Source: an uncultured Olsenella sp.
GTDB taxonomy: Bacteria > Actinomycetota > Coriobacteriia > Coriobacteriales > Atopobiaceae
Reading direction: 5' to 3'
Assembly (NCBI GenBank): GCA_934660915.1
Contig: CAKUIF010000004.1
Location: 124,001 to 188,000 of the forward strand
Length of the DNA: 64,000 nt
The notes under the pieces are model-generated. The model had not been told where the DNA came from. It searched no databases and was given only the letters and a program-made list of their open reading frames with translations. This document shows positions 42,320-50,683 of the stretch, one piece after another (the stretch's first letter is position 1; each line of letters begins with the position of its first letter). The position numbers and the translations under genes are program-made.

Positions 42320-43804
42320 CTAAAGAAGGGCGCGGCCGGAGCTCCGACGCTCCTCGGCGGAGAGTTCCTGGCGAAGCCTCGCAAGCCCGAGCTCGAGTCC
42401 CACGGGATAGGTCTGCGGGTTGAGGAAACGCGTGACGGCGGCGTCGAGGTGCATGATCGCGCTTTTGCACCGCTCGCGCGCGTGTTCGATGGAGACGGCC
42501 CCGGCATCCGTGCCGCGGCCATGGTCTACCACACGAACAAGAAGCTCGCGATAGGCGCCAGAAAGGTCATACGAACGGAACGAGTCCAGAATGTCGATCA
42601 TCTCGTCGCAGCTGGGGTCTGCGCCCTCCTGGCATATCATGTCTCCGACAGGGCACTCGGTCTCGTCATAGAACCGAAGGACCCGCTGGATTCCGGGAAT
42701 CGTGCGCTTATAGGCCTGCTCGGAGAGCTTGATGACCGGGCGCCACGGCTCATCGGCAGATGCGCGGATGGCGGAGAGCTTGTAGACGCCTCCGAGACTC
42801 GGCTGAGGGTCGCAGGTGGCAAGCTTGGTCCCCACGCCGAACGAATCAATGGGCGCGCCCTGCGCAAAGAGGGACTGGATGGTGTATTCGTCGAGATCGT
42901 TCGAGACCGAGATCTTGACATAGGGCAGCCCGGCCTCGTCGAAGGCGGCGCGGGCCTCTTTGGAAAGCTTCGCGAGGTCACCGGAATCGATGCGAACAGC
43001 GGCAAGCCTCTCCCCTGCCTCCTCCATCTCTTTCGCGCAGATGATGGCGTTCTTGATCCCCTGCCGGACATCGTAGGTGTCGAGCAGCAGGCAGCAGTTC
43101 TTCGGGCTGGACTTGGCGAAGGCTCGGAAGGCGTCGAGCTCGGTCGGAAACGCCATGACCCACGAGTGCGCGTGCGTGCCGAAGACCGGGATGCCGTAGA
43201 TTTTGCCGGCAAGGACGTTGGAGGTTGAGCTGGCGCCCGCGATGTAGGCCGCGCGGGCCACGGCGAGGCCGCCGTCGGGGCCCTGCGCCCTGCGAAGGCC
43301 GAAGTCGGACACCGGGTGGCCCTCGGCGGACTTGACCACGCGGGCGGTCTTTGTGGCGACGAGCGTCTGGAAGTTCACGAGGTTCAGAAGGGCCGTCTCG
43401 ATGAGCTGGCAATCGATGATCGGGCCCATGACGCGGACCATCGGCTCTCGGGGAAACACGACCTCGCCCTCCGGCGCGGCGTCGATGGTGAGATCGAGCT
43501 TGTGCCCGCGCAAGAACTCAAGGAACGCCGGTTTGAACATGGGGCCGCCGCCGGGCGCCGTGAGAGAAGACAGGTAGTCGATATCCTCGTCGGTAAAGAT
43601 GAAATTCTCGACGAGCTCAGCGATCTGGCCAGTTCCGCAGGCAACAGCGTAGCCCCCGCCAAAGGGATTCTCTCGGAAAAACGCGTTGAAGCAGGCCTCG
43701 GAACCAAAGAGCCCGGACTCCCAGAAACCCTGAGCCATGGTCAGCTCATACAAGTCGGTGTTGAGGCAGACGTCGGTTGGCTTGGTGCGATCGGTGAGCG
43801 ACAT
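42320..43804 (-). CDS. pncB: Nicotinate phosphoribosyltransferase
   Basis: Salvages nicotinate to nicotinate mononucleotide for NAD synthesis. It has 494 residues, with the family start DLYELTMAQGF, the FREPPFGG-like FRENPFGGGYAV segment, and phosphate-binding residues in DSGDLAKLSKEAR. The ATG has AGGAGA upstream. A small coiled-coil protein gene lies 9 nt upstream on the same strand, so the two are probably cotranscribed. Confidence 0.95.
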   Translation of the reverse strand: MSLTDRTKPTDVCLNTDLYELTMAQGFWESGLFGSEACFNAFFRENPFGGGYAVACGTGQIAELVENFIFTDEDIDYLSSLTAPGGGPMFKPAFLEFLRGHKLDLTIDAAPEGEVVFPREPMVRVMGPIIDCQLIETALLNLVNFQTLVATKTARVVKSAEGHPVSDFGLRRAQGPDGGLAVARAAYIAGASSTSNVLAGKIYGIPVFGTHAHSWVMAFPTELDAFRAFAKSSPKNCCLLLDTYDVRQGIKNAIICAKEMEEAGERLAAVRIDSGDLAKLSKEARAAFDEAGLPYVKISVSNDLDEYTIQSLFAQGAPIDSFGVGTKLATCDPQPSLGGVYKLSAIRASADEPWRPVIKLSEQAYKRTIPGIQRVLRFYDETECPVGDMICQEGADPSCDEMIDILDSFRSYDLSGAYRELLVRVVDHGRGTDAGAVSIEHARERCKSAIMHLDAAVTRFLNPQTYPVGLELGLARLRQELSAEERRSSGRALL

Positions 43805-43813
43805 AGGTATCTC

Positions 43814-44146
43814 CTAGCCGATGACGGTGATGAGCAGCCAGACGAGGGCGATGCCGACGACGGCGGCGATGACAATCTTTTGCCCGGGGGCCATCTTGAG
43901 ATCGTCGTCGTCGGGCTCCATGAGCTTTCGGGCGTGCTCGCGGTCTGCCGCCAGCTGGGCCGCGCGAGCGGCTTCCTCGCGCGACGATTTCTCGGCGATG
44001 GCCGCGCGTTGTTTCTCGGCGCGCAGGCGATCGAGCTCGGCGCGCTCCGCCGCGTCCCGCTCAGCCTGCTCGCGGGCGGCTTTCTCGGCGCGAAGCTGCT
44101 CGAGCTCGGCCCGCTCCTCCTCGCTTAGGCCCTCATTGACTGCCAT
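43814..44146 (-). CDS. Small coiled-coil protein with C-terminal membrane anchor
   Basis: A 110-residue protein. Residues 7-76 are an Ala/Glu/Arg/Lys-rich heptad-like helix (coiled coil), 77-88 an acidic hinge, and 90-109 a single membrane helix at the extreme C-terminus, like a tail-anchored protein. The ATG at 44146 has GGAGG 4 nt upstream, a strong start. It lies 9 nt before pncB. No known domain; a scaffold or envelope role is only a guess. Confidence 0.8.
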   Translation of the reverse strand: MAVNEGLSEEERAELEQLRAEKAAREQAERDAAERAELDRLRAEKQRAAIAEKSSREEAARAAQLAADREHARKLMEPDDDDLKMAPGQKIVIAAVVGIALVWLLITVIG

Positions 44147-44222
44147 TCTTCCTCCGGGTTCGTTCGATGATTGGGCTGAGGTAAGAATATACCCCTTGCA
44201 AGCGCACAGGCAGACAAGCCGC

Positions 44223-45176
44223 CTATTCTGGACCCGCAACCCCCGTGGCGTCGAAAGCGGGCACGAAGCTCTCTGAGACCGTTCCGCCCTCCTGCCACCA
44301 GATGCGCTCGAATCCAAGGTCGTCGGCATGGCACAGGGCGATCTCGTACTCGTCCTCGGTGATGGCCCGAGCAAGGTCGCCGCCCGCCCGCCGGCAGGCG
44401 TCGTTGGGGGTGTACTGGTTCATGAGCGAGAGGTCGACGGAGTTCCCCGCGACTTCCCAGATTCTTCCCAAGGCGGCAAGCGAGTCGTCAAGGTGCCCGG
44501 GAAGCATAAGGTGCCGGACGATGATGCCGCGCCTCATAAGTCCGGTCTGCTCGTCGACGAGGCGCCCGCCGGCAGACTCGACTGAAAAGACCATCTCGGC
44601 GAGGGCGGCGGCGGCCACCTCAGGATAGTCCCCCGCGGCCGAGAGCTTGCGAGCGAGGTCGCCGTCGGCGTACTTGAAGTCGGGAAGCCATACATCCACG
44701 ACATCGGACATGGCCCGGATCGTGTCCACGAGCTCATATCCGCCGGTGTTGCAGACCACAGGAAGGCTCATGCCCATGTCGCGTGCGCGAAGCACAGCCT
44801 CGCGGACCGTAGGGGCGAAGTGCAGGGCCGTCACAAGGTTGATGTTCGCGGCGCCCTGGCTCTCGAGCTCAAGCATCATGCGCGCTATCCTGGCAGGCGT
44901 GACCTCAAGGCCAAAGCCGCCCGTCGAGATCTCGTGGTTTTGGCAGAAAACGCAGCGGAGCGTGCAACCCGAGAAGAAAATGGCACCGCTGCCAGAATCC
45001 CCGGAGATTGGCGGCTCTTCCCAGAAATGGAGTGCGGAGCGCGCGGCGCGCGGGGCTGAGGACATGCCGCAAAAACCGGTACGGCCGTGGGCACGGTCCG
45101 CCCCGCAGCCCCTCGGGCACAGCAGGCAGCGCTCGTAGGGTTTCTTGCCAAACGGAAAATCAGAGGAAGCTTCCAC
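44223..45176 (-). CDS. PflX-like radical SAM protein
   Basis: Radical S-adenosylmethionine enzyme of the PflX/COG1313 group, 317 residues from the GTG at 45176. The 4Fe-4S motif CTLRCVFC has Cys71, Cys75 and Cys78. An N-terminal cysteine cluster (C17, C20, C24, C36 in CLLCPRGC...GFCG) is also typical. GSGAIFFSG precedes the motif. The GTG overlaps the stop of the transferase gene (TAGTG), which favours it over a TTG six codons upstream. Resemblance to pyruvate formate-lyase activase is general; the substrate is unknown. Confidence 0.88.
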   Translation of the reverse strand: MEASSDFPFGKKPYERCLLCPRGCGADRAHGRTGFCGMSSAPRAARSALHFWEEPPISGDSGSGAIFFSGCTLRCVFCQNHEISTGGFGLEVTPARIARMMLELESQGAANINLVTALHFAPTVREAVLRARDMGMSLPVVCNTGGYELVDTIRAMSDVVDVWLPDFKYADGDLARKLSAAGDYPEVAAAALAEMVFSVESAGGRLVDEQTGLMRRGIIVRHLMLPGHLDDSLAALGRIWEVAGNSVDLSLMNQYTPNDACRRAGGDLARAITEDEYEIALCHADDLGFERIWWQEGGTVSESFVPAFDATGVAGPE

Positions 45177-46375
45177 TACTTGCTGCGCCCCCAACGGTGG
45201 TGCTCGGACCGCTTCTCGGCCTCAGCCTCGAAAGCGGCGTCGGCGGGGGTGATGAGCTCGTCTTCGCCCGTTCGCGGATTGTAGTGGTGAAGAAGGACGG
45301 GCTCGAACAGGTGAAGTTTGTGGGCAAACAGGAACGACACGGCAGCGAGAGCACAGAAGATGCCCACACGGGGCAAGGTCCCCACTTGGGTCATCACGAT
45401 GGACCCGAGGCACAGAAGCAGCGTCCACGCGTACATAACCAAAACCGCTTGGCGCTGATCGAAGCCCTCGTCCATAAGCCGGTGGTGGATGTGCCCGCGA
45501 TCTGCCTGGCCGATGCTCACGTGAGCCCTCGTGCGGCGAATGATGGCCGAGAAAGTGTCGAGGATGGGGACGGCCGCGATCACCAACGGGACGATGATCG
45601 TGGTAAGTCCCGCGAAGCGGGTGACGGAGAGCAGGGATGCGCACCCGAGGGCAAAGCCAAGCGTAAGGGAACCCGAATCACCCATAAAAATGGATGCCGG
45701 ATGAAAATTGAAGCGCAAAAAGCCAAGCGCCGAGCCGGTGACGGCGATTGAGAGCGCGGCGGCATCGAGGCGCCCGGCCATCACCGAAAGAACGAACATC
45801 GTGAAGCTCGCAATCGCCGAGATGCCGGCGGCGAGGCCGTCGAGTCCGTCGATAAGGTTGATGATGTTCACGTAAGCGACGAGATACACCACCGTGACGG
45901 GATACGCAAGCCACCCGAGCGAAATGAAGCCGACGCCGAACGGGTTGGAGATGTCTCCGATAACGAGTCCTCCCGCGACGGCGATAATCGCTGCCGCCAG
46001 CTGTCCAGCAAGCTTCTGCTTCGGCTTGAGCGAGTATTTGTCGTCAAGGAGGCCCGTGAGGAAGATCACGCAAAAAGCCAGTACAAGCATCCAGTAATCC
46101 ACGCGCATCCTCGGCGACGGCACAAGAACCACCGGCCAGCCGAAGTGCATGGTTCCGATGTACTGGACGATGAAGGCCGCGGCGATGCCGGCAAAAATAG
46201 CGATTCCGCCCATGCGCGGCACAGGCACCTTGTTGACCCTGCGTCCAGTGGGCTTATCGATGGCGCCAAGCTTTATTGCGATTTTGCGGGCAAGAGGGGT
46301 CGCGGCGAGAGCGGTAAGAAGGGCAGCCGCAAAGAGGGACGCAAACGGAATCCATTCGGGAACACGTCCGCTCAA
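45176..46375 (-). CDS. Undecaprenyl-phosphate N-acetylglucosamine 1-phosphate transferase (TagO/WecA family)
   Basis: Membrane transferase that starts lipid-linked glycan synthesis (teichoic acid or other wall polymers). It has 399 residues and about 11 membrane segments. Diagnostic motifs: LDDKYSLKPKQK, NLIDGLDGLAAG, FMGDSGSLTLGF and the cytoplasmic HIHHRL loop. The TTG at 46375 lies behind GGAGGGGGAGGG. A frame continues 22 codons upstream without a ribosome site, so the start is moderately certain. It is coupled to the radical SAM gene by overlapping stop and start. Confidence 0.92.
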   Translation of the reverse strand: MSGRVPEWIPFASLFAAALLTALAATPLARKIAIKLGAIDKPTGRRVNKVPVPRMGGIAIFAGIAAAFIVQYIGTMHFGWPVVLVPSPRMRVDYWMLVLAFCVIFLTGLLDDKYSLKPKQKLAGQLAAAIIAVAGGLVIGDISNPFGVGFISLGWLAYPVTVVYLVAYVNIINLIDGLDGLAAGISAIASFTMFVLSVMAGRLDAAALSIAVTGSALGFLRFNFHPASIFMGDSGSLTLGFALGCASLLSVTRFAGLTTIIVPLVIAAVPILDTFSAIIRRTRAHVSIGQADRGHIHHRLMDEGFDQRQAVLVMYAWTLLLCLGSIVMTQVGTLPRVGIFCALAAVSFLFAHKLHLFEPVLLHHYNPRTGEDELITPADAAFEAEAEKRSEHHRWGRSK

Positions 46376-46539
46376 TTGCCCTCCCCCTCCAAATACTGAT
46401 AAGACCGCTCTCTCATGAGGCAGCATCCATAGTAGAGACACATAAACGATAGCTTACCGTAAGGCGATTGCTTGAGCGCGCGGCGGCACTGAGCGGTCGC
46501 AGGCACTCCACACAACGGAATGGTCTCTAAAGTCAAGTC

Positions 46540-46567
46540 TTTACCTGATCCGAGCATCGAATATATT
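46540..46567 (+). promoter_or_regulatory. Promoter of the 6S RNA candidate
   Basis: TTTACC (46540-46545) and TATATT (46562-46567) with 16-nt spacing predict a start near 46574, a few bases before the closing stem of the RNA. Confidence 0.6.
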
Positions 46568-46573
46568 TGAGAT

Positions 46574-46741
46574 GTCGTCCCCCTGCGCCGTAAACTGGGT
46601 GAACCGACAAGCGTTACTTGGGAGTCCTAAATCTCGTGTTCAGTACGGGTATTCCCCGTTGCTGGGAAAGCCGGAACGCGCGATGCGGGCACCCACCTTT
46701 TGAAGGTGGGTTCATTATTCGGTGCAGGGGGCGGCTTTTTG
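46574..46741 (+). ncRNA. ssrS: Candidate 6S RNA (RNA polymerase-binding regulator)
   Basis: A non-coding segment of about 165 nt has a 12-bp closing stem: CCCCCTGCGCCG (46579-46590) pairs with CGGTGCAGGGGG (46720-46731, one G-U pair). CGGCTTTTTGTTT follows as an intrinsic terminator. Near the 3' end ACCCACCTT-TT-GAAGGTGGGT forms a hairpin of the kind seen in Gram-positive 6S RNAs. A good promoter sits at the right distance. Family assignment is by shape and 3'-end resemblance, from memory. Another structured RNA is possible. Confidence 0.55.
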
Positions 46742-46781
46742 TTTCTCGGCATGAGCCGCAGCGACGCAACCCGCTAAATTA

Positions 46782-46859
46782 ATCGCCCGCCAAAGCAGCT
46801 GGTCTGAAGCCGGCATGAGCTCTTCTTGCCAAGTCAGCCCTGCAGCAGTGGCGGGCGAT
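46782..46859 (-). repeat. 11-bp inverted repeat just after ilvA
   Basis: ATCGCCCGCCA (46782-46792) and TGGCGGGCGAT (46849-46859) can close a 56-nt loop. On minus it begins 7 nt after the ilvA stop and is followed by TTAATTTAG, so it may serve as a loose terminator or 3' stabiliser for ilvA. Confidence 0.55.
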
Positions 46860-46865
46860 CGGTGC

Positions 46866-48086
46866 CTACAGGCTCGTCTGCACGAGGGTCGGCTTGAAGC
46901 CGGCGGCTGCGATGGCGTCGACGATCTGGGCACGGTGCTCGGCGCCGTAGGCCTCGATGGTCACGCGCAGCTCGACGGCGGCGTTGCGGTTCGTGCTCAC
47001 GAACTGGTTGTGCTCAAGCTTGACGACGTTGCCGTTCTGCTCGGCGACCACGGAGGCGACGCGCACGAGCATGCCCGGGCGATCAGGCAAAAGCACGCTG
47101 ACGGTAAAGATGCGGCCGCGCTGGATAAGGCCGTGCTGAACGACGGAGCTCATCGTGATCACGTCCATGTTTCCGCCGGAGAGGACGCAGGCCACGCGCT
47201 TGCCCTCGGCGGGCAGGTGCTTGGCGGCGGCCACAGAGAGAAGGCCTGAGTTCTCGACGATCATCTTGTGGTTCTCGACCATGTCGAGGAACGACACGAC
47301 GAGCTCGTCGTCGTCGATGGTCATGACGTCGTCGAGGTTCTCCTTGAGGTACGGGAACACCTTGTCGCCGACCTCGAGCACGGCGGTGCCATCGGCGATG
47401 GTGTTGGCGGAGGGAATCTTCACGGCATGCCCCGCCTCGAGCGCCGCCGTCAGAGACGGCGCGCCGGAAGGCTCCACGCCTATGACGCGGATCTTGGGGT
47501 TGTAGAGCTTGGCGAAGGTAGCCACGCCGCAAGAAAGGCCGCCGCCTCCGACCGGAACAAGAATCGTGTCGACGAGCGGGAGTTCCTGGACGATCTCCAT
47601 GCCGATGGTGCCCTGTCCGGTGGCGACGGTCTTGTCGTTGAACGGCGGGATATAGGTGAGGCCCTGCTCCTCGGCAAGCTCAACGGCCTTGTTCTTGGCA
47701 TCGTCAAAGACGTCGCCGTGAAGGATGACCTCGGCACCGTAGCCCTTGGTGCGCTCAACTTTGATCAGGGGCGTGGTGGTGGGCATGACGACGATCGAGC
47801 GGGCACCCGCATGCGTGGCGGCATAGGCGACGCCCTGGGCATGGTTTCCGGCGCTCGCGGTGATCACGCCTCGGTCAAGCTCCTCTTGGCTGAGCTTGGA
47901 GATCTTGTAATAAGCGCCGCGAAGCTTATAGGCCCCGGTGCGCTGCATGTTCTCGGGCTTGAGCCAAACGCGGTTGCCGGTAGAGGCGCTGAGATAGGGG
48001 CTCTCGACGAGCTTGGTCTCGAGCGTGACCTCCTTGACCTTCTCGGAAGCCTCCTCAAACGCCTCAAGGGTGAGCATCTCGGTCAT
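46866..48086 (-). CDS. ilvA: Threonine ammonia-lyase (threonine deaminase) with ACT domain
   Basis: PLP enzyme that converts threonine to 2-oxobutyrate, the entry to isoleucine. It has 406 residues. The PLP lysine is in GAYKLRGA (near residue 53), SAGNHAQG follows near 80, and a glycine-rich phosphate loop GGGGLSCG is near 175. One C-terminal ACT domain (about 325-400) distinguishes it from the two-domain IlvA of Escherichia coli; it could be the catabolic type. The ATG at 48086 has GGAG 5 nt upstream. A longer frame would cross the tRNA-Ala terminator. Confidence 0.93.
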   Translation of the reverse strand: MTEMLTLEAFEEASEKVKEVTLETKLVESPYLSASTGNRVWLKPENMQRTGAYKLRGAYYKISKLSQEELDRGVITASAGNHAQGVAYAATHAGARSIVVMPTTTPLIKVERTKGYGAEVILHGDVFDDAKNKAVELAEEQGLTYIPPFNDKTVATGQGTIGMEIVQELPLVDTILVPVGGGGLSCGVATFAKLYNPKIRVIGVEPSGAPSLTAALEAGHAVKIPSANTIADGTAVLEVGDKVFPYLKENLDDVMTIDDDELVVSFLDMVENHKMIVENSGLLSVAAAKHLPAEGKRVACVLSGGNMDVITMSSVVQHGLIQRGRIFTVSVLLPDRPGMLVRVASVVAEQNGNVVKLEHNQFVSTNRNAAVELRVTIEAYGAEHRAQIVDAIAAAGFKPTLVQTSL

Positions 48087-48113
48087 GGCGGCTCCAATCG
48101 TCGCTTCGAATAC

Positions 48114-48143
48114 AAAAAGCCCGGACGCCAAGGACGTCCGGGC
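48114..48143 (-). terminator. Terminator after tRNA-Ala
   Basis: Stem GCCCGGACG/CGTCCGGGC with a 7-nt loop (48119-48143) followed by TTTTT on minus. It separates tRNA-Ala from ilvA. Confidence 0.9.
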
Positions 48144-48154
48144 CTGTTAATTCC

Positions 48155-48230
48155 TGGTGGAGATGAAGGGATTCGAACCCTCGGCCTCTGCCTTGCGAAG
48201 GCAGCGCTCTCCCAGCTGAGCTACATCCCC
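48155..48230 (-). tRNA. tRNA-Ala (anticodon CGC), CCA encoded
   Basis: Cloverleaf on minus with acceptor GGGGATG pairing with CATCTCC (one mispair or wobble), anticodon CGC in loop TTCGCAA closed by CTGCC/GGCAG, T-loop GTTCGAATC and encoded CCA (48155-48157). Confidence 0.96.
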
Positions 48231-48363
48231 AGGCGCTATCGCGCGAAGGTTATTGTGCCAAAGCTCGGGTTCAATGTCAACGAGAATCTTGTTCGGTTTT
48301 CAGTTCCCGACCCGGTGGCGCCCACAGGCCCGAGGCGTCGCCCTTCTTGCCAATCACACCCGA

Positions 48364-49167
48364 TCAGTAACGCCCGCGTAGGGAATACCAACCGGAGTCC
48401 TCGGTCACGGCAAGCGGGACATCAAAGAGGTCCGAGAGGACTTCGTCGCGAAGCATGTCCTCTTTTGCTCCGTCGGCAAAGATGCGCGCGTCCTTGATGA
48501 GCAGCACGCGCCCGATGGCAGGAATGATGTCCTCCGGATAGTGGGTGACGAGGATCACGGAGCGTCCCTCGGCGGCAAGCGTGCGCATCGTGTCGCGCAC
48601 GTGGTACATGCCCTCGGGATCGAGCCCGGTGCACGGCTCGTCGAAAATCAGCACCTGAGGGTCGCGGACGAGCTCACGCGCCACGAGGACGCGTCGGGCC
48701 TGTCCCGTGGACATGGTCATGATGTCCTGGGCCGCAAGCCCCGCGATGCCGAGGCGCTCCAAGGCGTCCATGGCGCAAGCGCGGTGCTCGTCGGTGACCT
48801 TCTCGCGCATAGGAAGCCCGAGCGTGCCGAAGATGCCTCCGACGACGATGTCGAGTGCCGGGAGGTGAACACGGACCTGCTCGTGCATAGTGGAGCTCAC
48901 GACGCCGAGCGTGGAGCGGATATCGCTGAGCAGGGGCCTCGCGGCACCGCGGAACCTCACCGGGGGCTCCTCTCGCCACACAGGAAAGACCTCACGCGTC
49001 AGTAATTGGATGAAGGTGGACTTCCCCGCCCCGTTGGGGCCAAGAAGAGCAACGTGCTCGCCCTCGCGCAGCTCAAAGTCATCGACGCTCAGAATCGTGC
49101 GCGAACCGCGGACGACCTCTGCGTCATGAATGGTAAAGAGCGGCGCTGCGGAAGCGATCTCGCACAA
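48364..49167 (-). CDS. Stand-alone ABC transporter ATPase
   Basis: Nucleotide-binding protein of 267 residues. Walker A GPNGAGKST is at 43-51, Walker B LIFDEPCTG near 177, and the switch histidine in VTHYPED. The signature is MSTGQARRV where LSGGQ is usual, as in some metal or ModF-type ATPases. No permease or binding protein is near, so its partner is unknown; it may act with a permease elsewhere or regulate. The start is TTG at 49167 with AGGGGA 5 nt upstream. Confidence 0.88.
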   Translation of the reverse strand: MCEIASAAPLFTIHDAEVVRGSRTILSVDDFELREGEHVALLGPNGAGKSTFIQLLTREVFPVWREEPPVRFRGAARPLLSDIRSTLGVVSSTMHEQVRVHLPALDIVVGGIFGTLGLPMREKVTDEHRACAMDALERLGIAGLAAQDIMTMSTGQARRVLVARELVRDPQVLIFDEPCTGLDPEGMYHVRDTMRTLAAEGRSVILVTHYPEDIIPAIGRVLLIKDARIFADGAKEDMLRDEVLSDLFDVPLAVTEDSGWYSLRGRY

Positions 49168-49241
49168 GGCATTCCCCTAACTGACGAAATACGGTGCGGA
49201 TAATTGTACGCCGTGGCCCCAAACCCCAGCCCAGCCACGCC

Positions 49242-49345
49242 GTGAAGGCTTCACAACTTTATCAGTTACGAAACAAAGCTCCTAGCTGCGGTTATCTGAA
49301 CTGAGAATACGGCCGTGAAGGCTTCATGGCTTATGAAGGCTTCAC
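49242..49345. repeat. Dyad cluster 1: three 13-bp GTGAAGGCTTCAC-type sites
   Basis: Sites at 49242-49254, 49315-49327 (last base T) and 49333-49345 (first base A). Each is a palindrome around a central G. The gaps are 60 and 5 nt. They lie 33-136 nt beyond the 3' end of the nuclease-like gene. The pair at 49315 and 49333 could also form one long imperfect hairpin. Confidence 0.85.
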
Positions 49346-49377
49346 GACGATCAAGGCGAGCGTCGACTACGAAAGGC

Positions 49378-50343
49378 CTAGCCGTAAAAGAGCGACTTGT
49401 GAAGAGACACGCGCTTCTCTATCTCGGATTTGCGTGGCTTCGGATACCGAAGGTCCATTCGATCGCAAAGAGTATGGGCCAATCCAGTAAGATCCCTTAA
49501 GTTCTTAGCCCTGACCGCATCAAGCGTAAATGTGTGCAGACCCATCGACTCGAGGGCGTCAAGACGCCTGCTGTCATTTGCCCAGTCGTCACTCGAATGA
49601 AACGCCTTGCTCTTATACTCCCCGGCAGTCGCAGCATCCTCGATATAGAAATCAGGCCTGATTCTGTCTGTGCCAAGAATCGCCGCGCTTTCGGGGCCAA
49701 GCAGCAGCGTCTTGTTCAACTCTATCCCGGGGACGCCAAGGCCGCCGTAGGCACGAGGAAGGCTGAGCATAGCGTGGCAGGCAGACTCGGCCGGAGAGTT
49801 GGAATTCGGAGCAGCGCACTCGAGCACCGAAAGCCTTTTGTTCTTCTTGCACGCTGGATACCCCGACCCATCTTGAAACGCCTCAAACAAGGATTCCTTC
49901 GTCAGATAAGGCTTTACACCGACAAAACCCGTCGGGCTTGCGGGGGAAAGAAGATACGTTCCGCAAAACTCCAGATACAACAAGTCGAGCTCAGCGGGGG
50001 ATACAGTCGATGCTGCCTGGGCAATAGCAAGCATGGGAGAACAGACGATCACGTGGGGGCTTAGCTCGATGAGGTCGTGGTCAAGAGGGGGCTCCCGATA
50101 CGTGTGGAAAACCGCAAATAAAGAAGTCCTGCGGTTACCCGGCGAGTCGGCAAGCAAATGCAAGGGAGCAGGTAGCCCGAGCGACACGAGCAGGTCCGCG
50201 GCGCGCGAGTAAACGGTGTCACAAGGACGGGCAACCCTCATGCCCTCCCAAAGCCGCTCATACGAGGCATCGAACTCCGCTCCCGCGGCCTTTCGCCAAT
50301 AATCCAACGCGGAAAGACCGCAAATCACCATTGTGTCAGTCAT
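49378..50343 (-). CDS. Uncharacterised Coriobacteriia-type protein with PD-(D/E)XK nuclease-like domain
   Basis: A 321-residue protein. The C-terminal part has RPDFYIED then GEYKSK, giving Asp231 and Glu242-x-Lys244, the spacing of a PD-(D/E)XK nuclease core, followed by a conserved-looking DSRRLDALESMGLHTF segment. The middle has SPAESACHAMLSLPRAYGGLGVP (183-205 region), which I recall from expanded hypothetical families in Coriobacteriia, and ELSPHVIVCSPMLA plus LEFCGTYLL. The N-terminus (ICGLSALDYWR) resembles AbiEi-like proteins. ATG with GGAGG 7 nt upstream. GC and codon use are less biased than neighbours, suggesting transfer. Nuclease activity is inferred. Confidence 0.72.
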   Translation of the reverse strand: MTDTMVICGLSALDYWRKAAGAEFDASYERLWEGMRVARPCDTVYSRAADLLVSLGLPAPLHLLADSPGNRRTSLFAVFHTYREPPLDHDLIELSPHVIVCSPMLAIAQAASTVSPAELDLLYLEFCGTYLLSPASPTGFVGVKPYLTKESLFEAFQDGSGYPACKKNKRLSVLECAAPNSNSPAESACHAMLSLPRAYGGLGVPGIELNKTLLLGPESAAILGTDRIRPDFYIEDAATAGEYKSKAFHSSDDWANDSRRLDALESMGLHTFTLDAVRAKNLRDLTGLAHTLCDRMDLRYPKPRKSEIEKRVSLHKSLFYG

Positions 50344-50544
50344 TACGCCACCTCCCCATAAATAGCTGGGGATGAGTATCGCCGTGCCTTCTTACCGAAT
50401 TTGTGCGCTTAGCTGTCAAAACGCTGCTCGAATGCTAAAAGACGCAGGTTAACGACTTGAAAGCAACCTGCAAGCTATAAGCTTGACAGATCTTTTCCAC
50501 AACTTCGCCCACGACCCTAACCATTCAAAGGGCATCCGAAAGTT

Positions 50545-50649
50545 GTGAAGGCTTCACAACTTCTCTCCGTTGCTCGACAACTCAAATACCAGCATATATA
50601 CATTCTTCAACCACCATCGTGAAGGCTTCACAAGTAATGAAGGCTTCAC
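50545..50649. repeat. Dyad cluster 2: three 13-bp GTGAAGGCTTCAC-type sites
   Basis: Sites at 50545-50557, 50619-50631 and 50637-50649 (first base A). The gaps are 61 and 5 nt, almost the same layout as cluster 1 (60 and 5), although the spacers differ in sequence. The first site extends to a 21-bp palindrome (50541-50561). Confidence 0.85.
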
Positions 50650-50683
50650 GGCTTGCGGGGATGCGCCGCCGGAGGGCAAAGAG

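Noticed and set aside
48087..48131. Longer ilvA start at a TTG at 48131
   Set aside because: It would lie inside the tRNA-Ala terminator, and the ATG at 48086 has a proper ribosome site.
49315..49500. Plus-strand small frame beginning with MKAS-type repeats across the dyads
   Set aside because: The peptide arises from the repeated dyad sequence itself and runs antisense into the nuclease-like gene; no separate ribosome site or family similarity.
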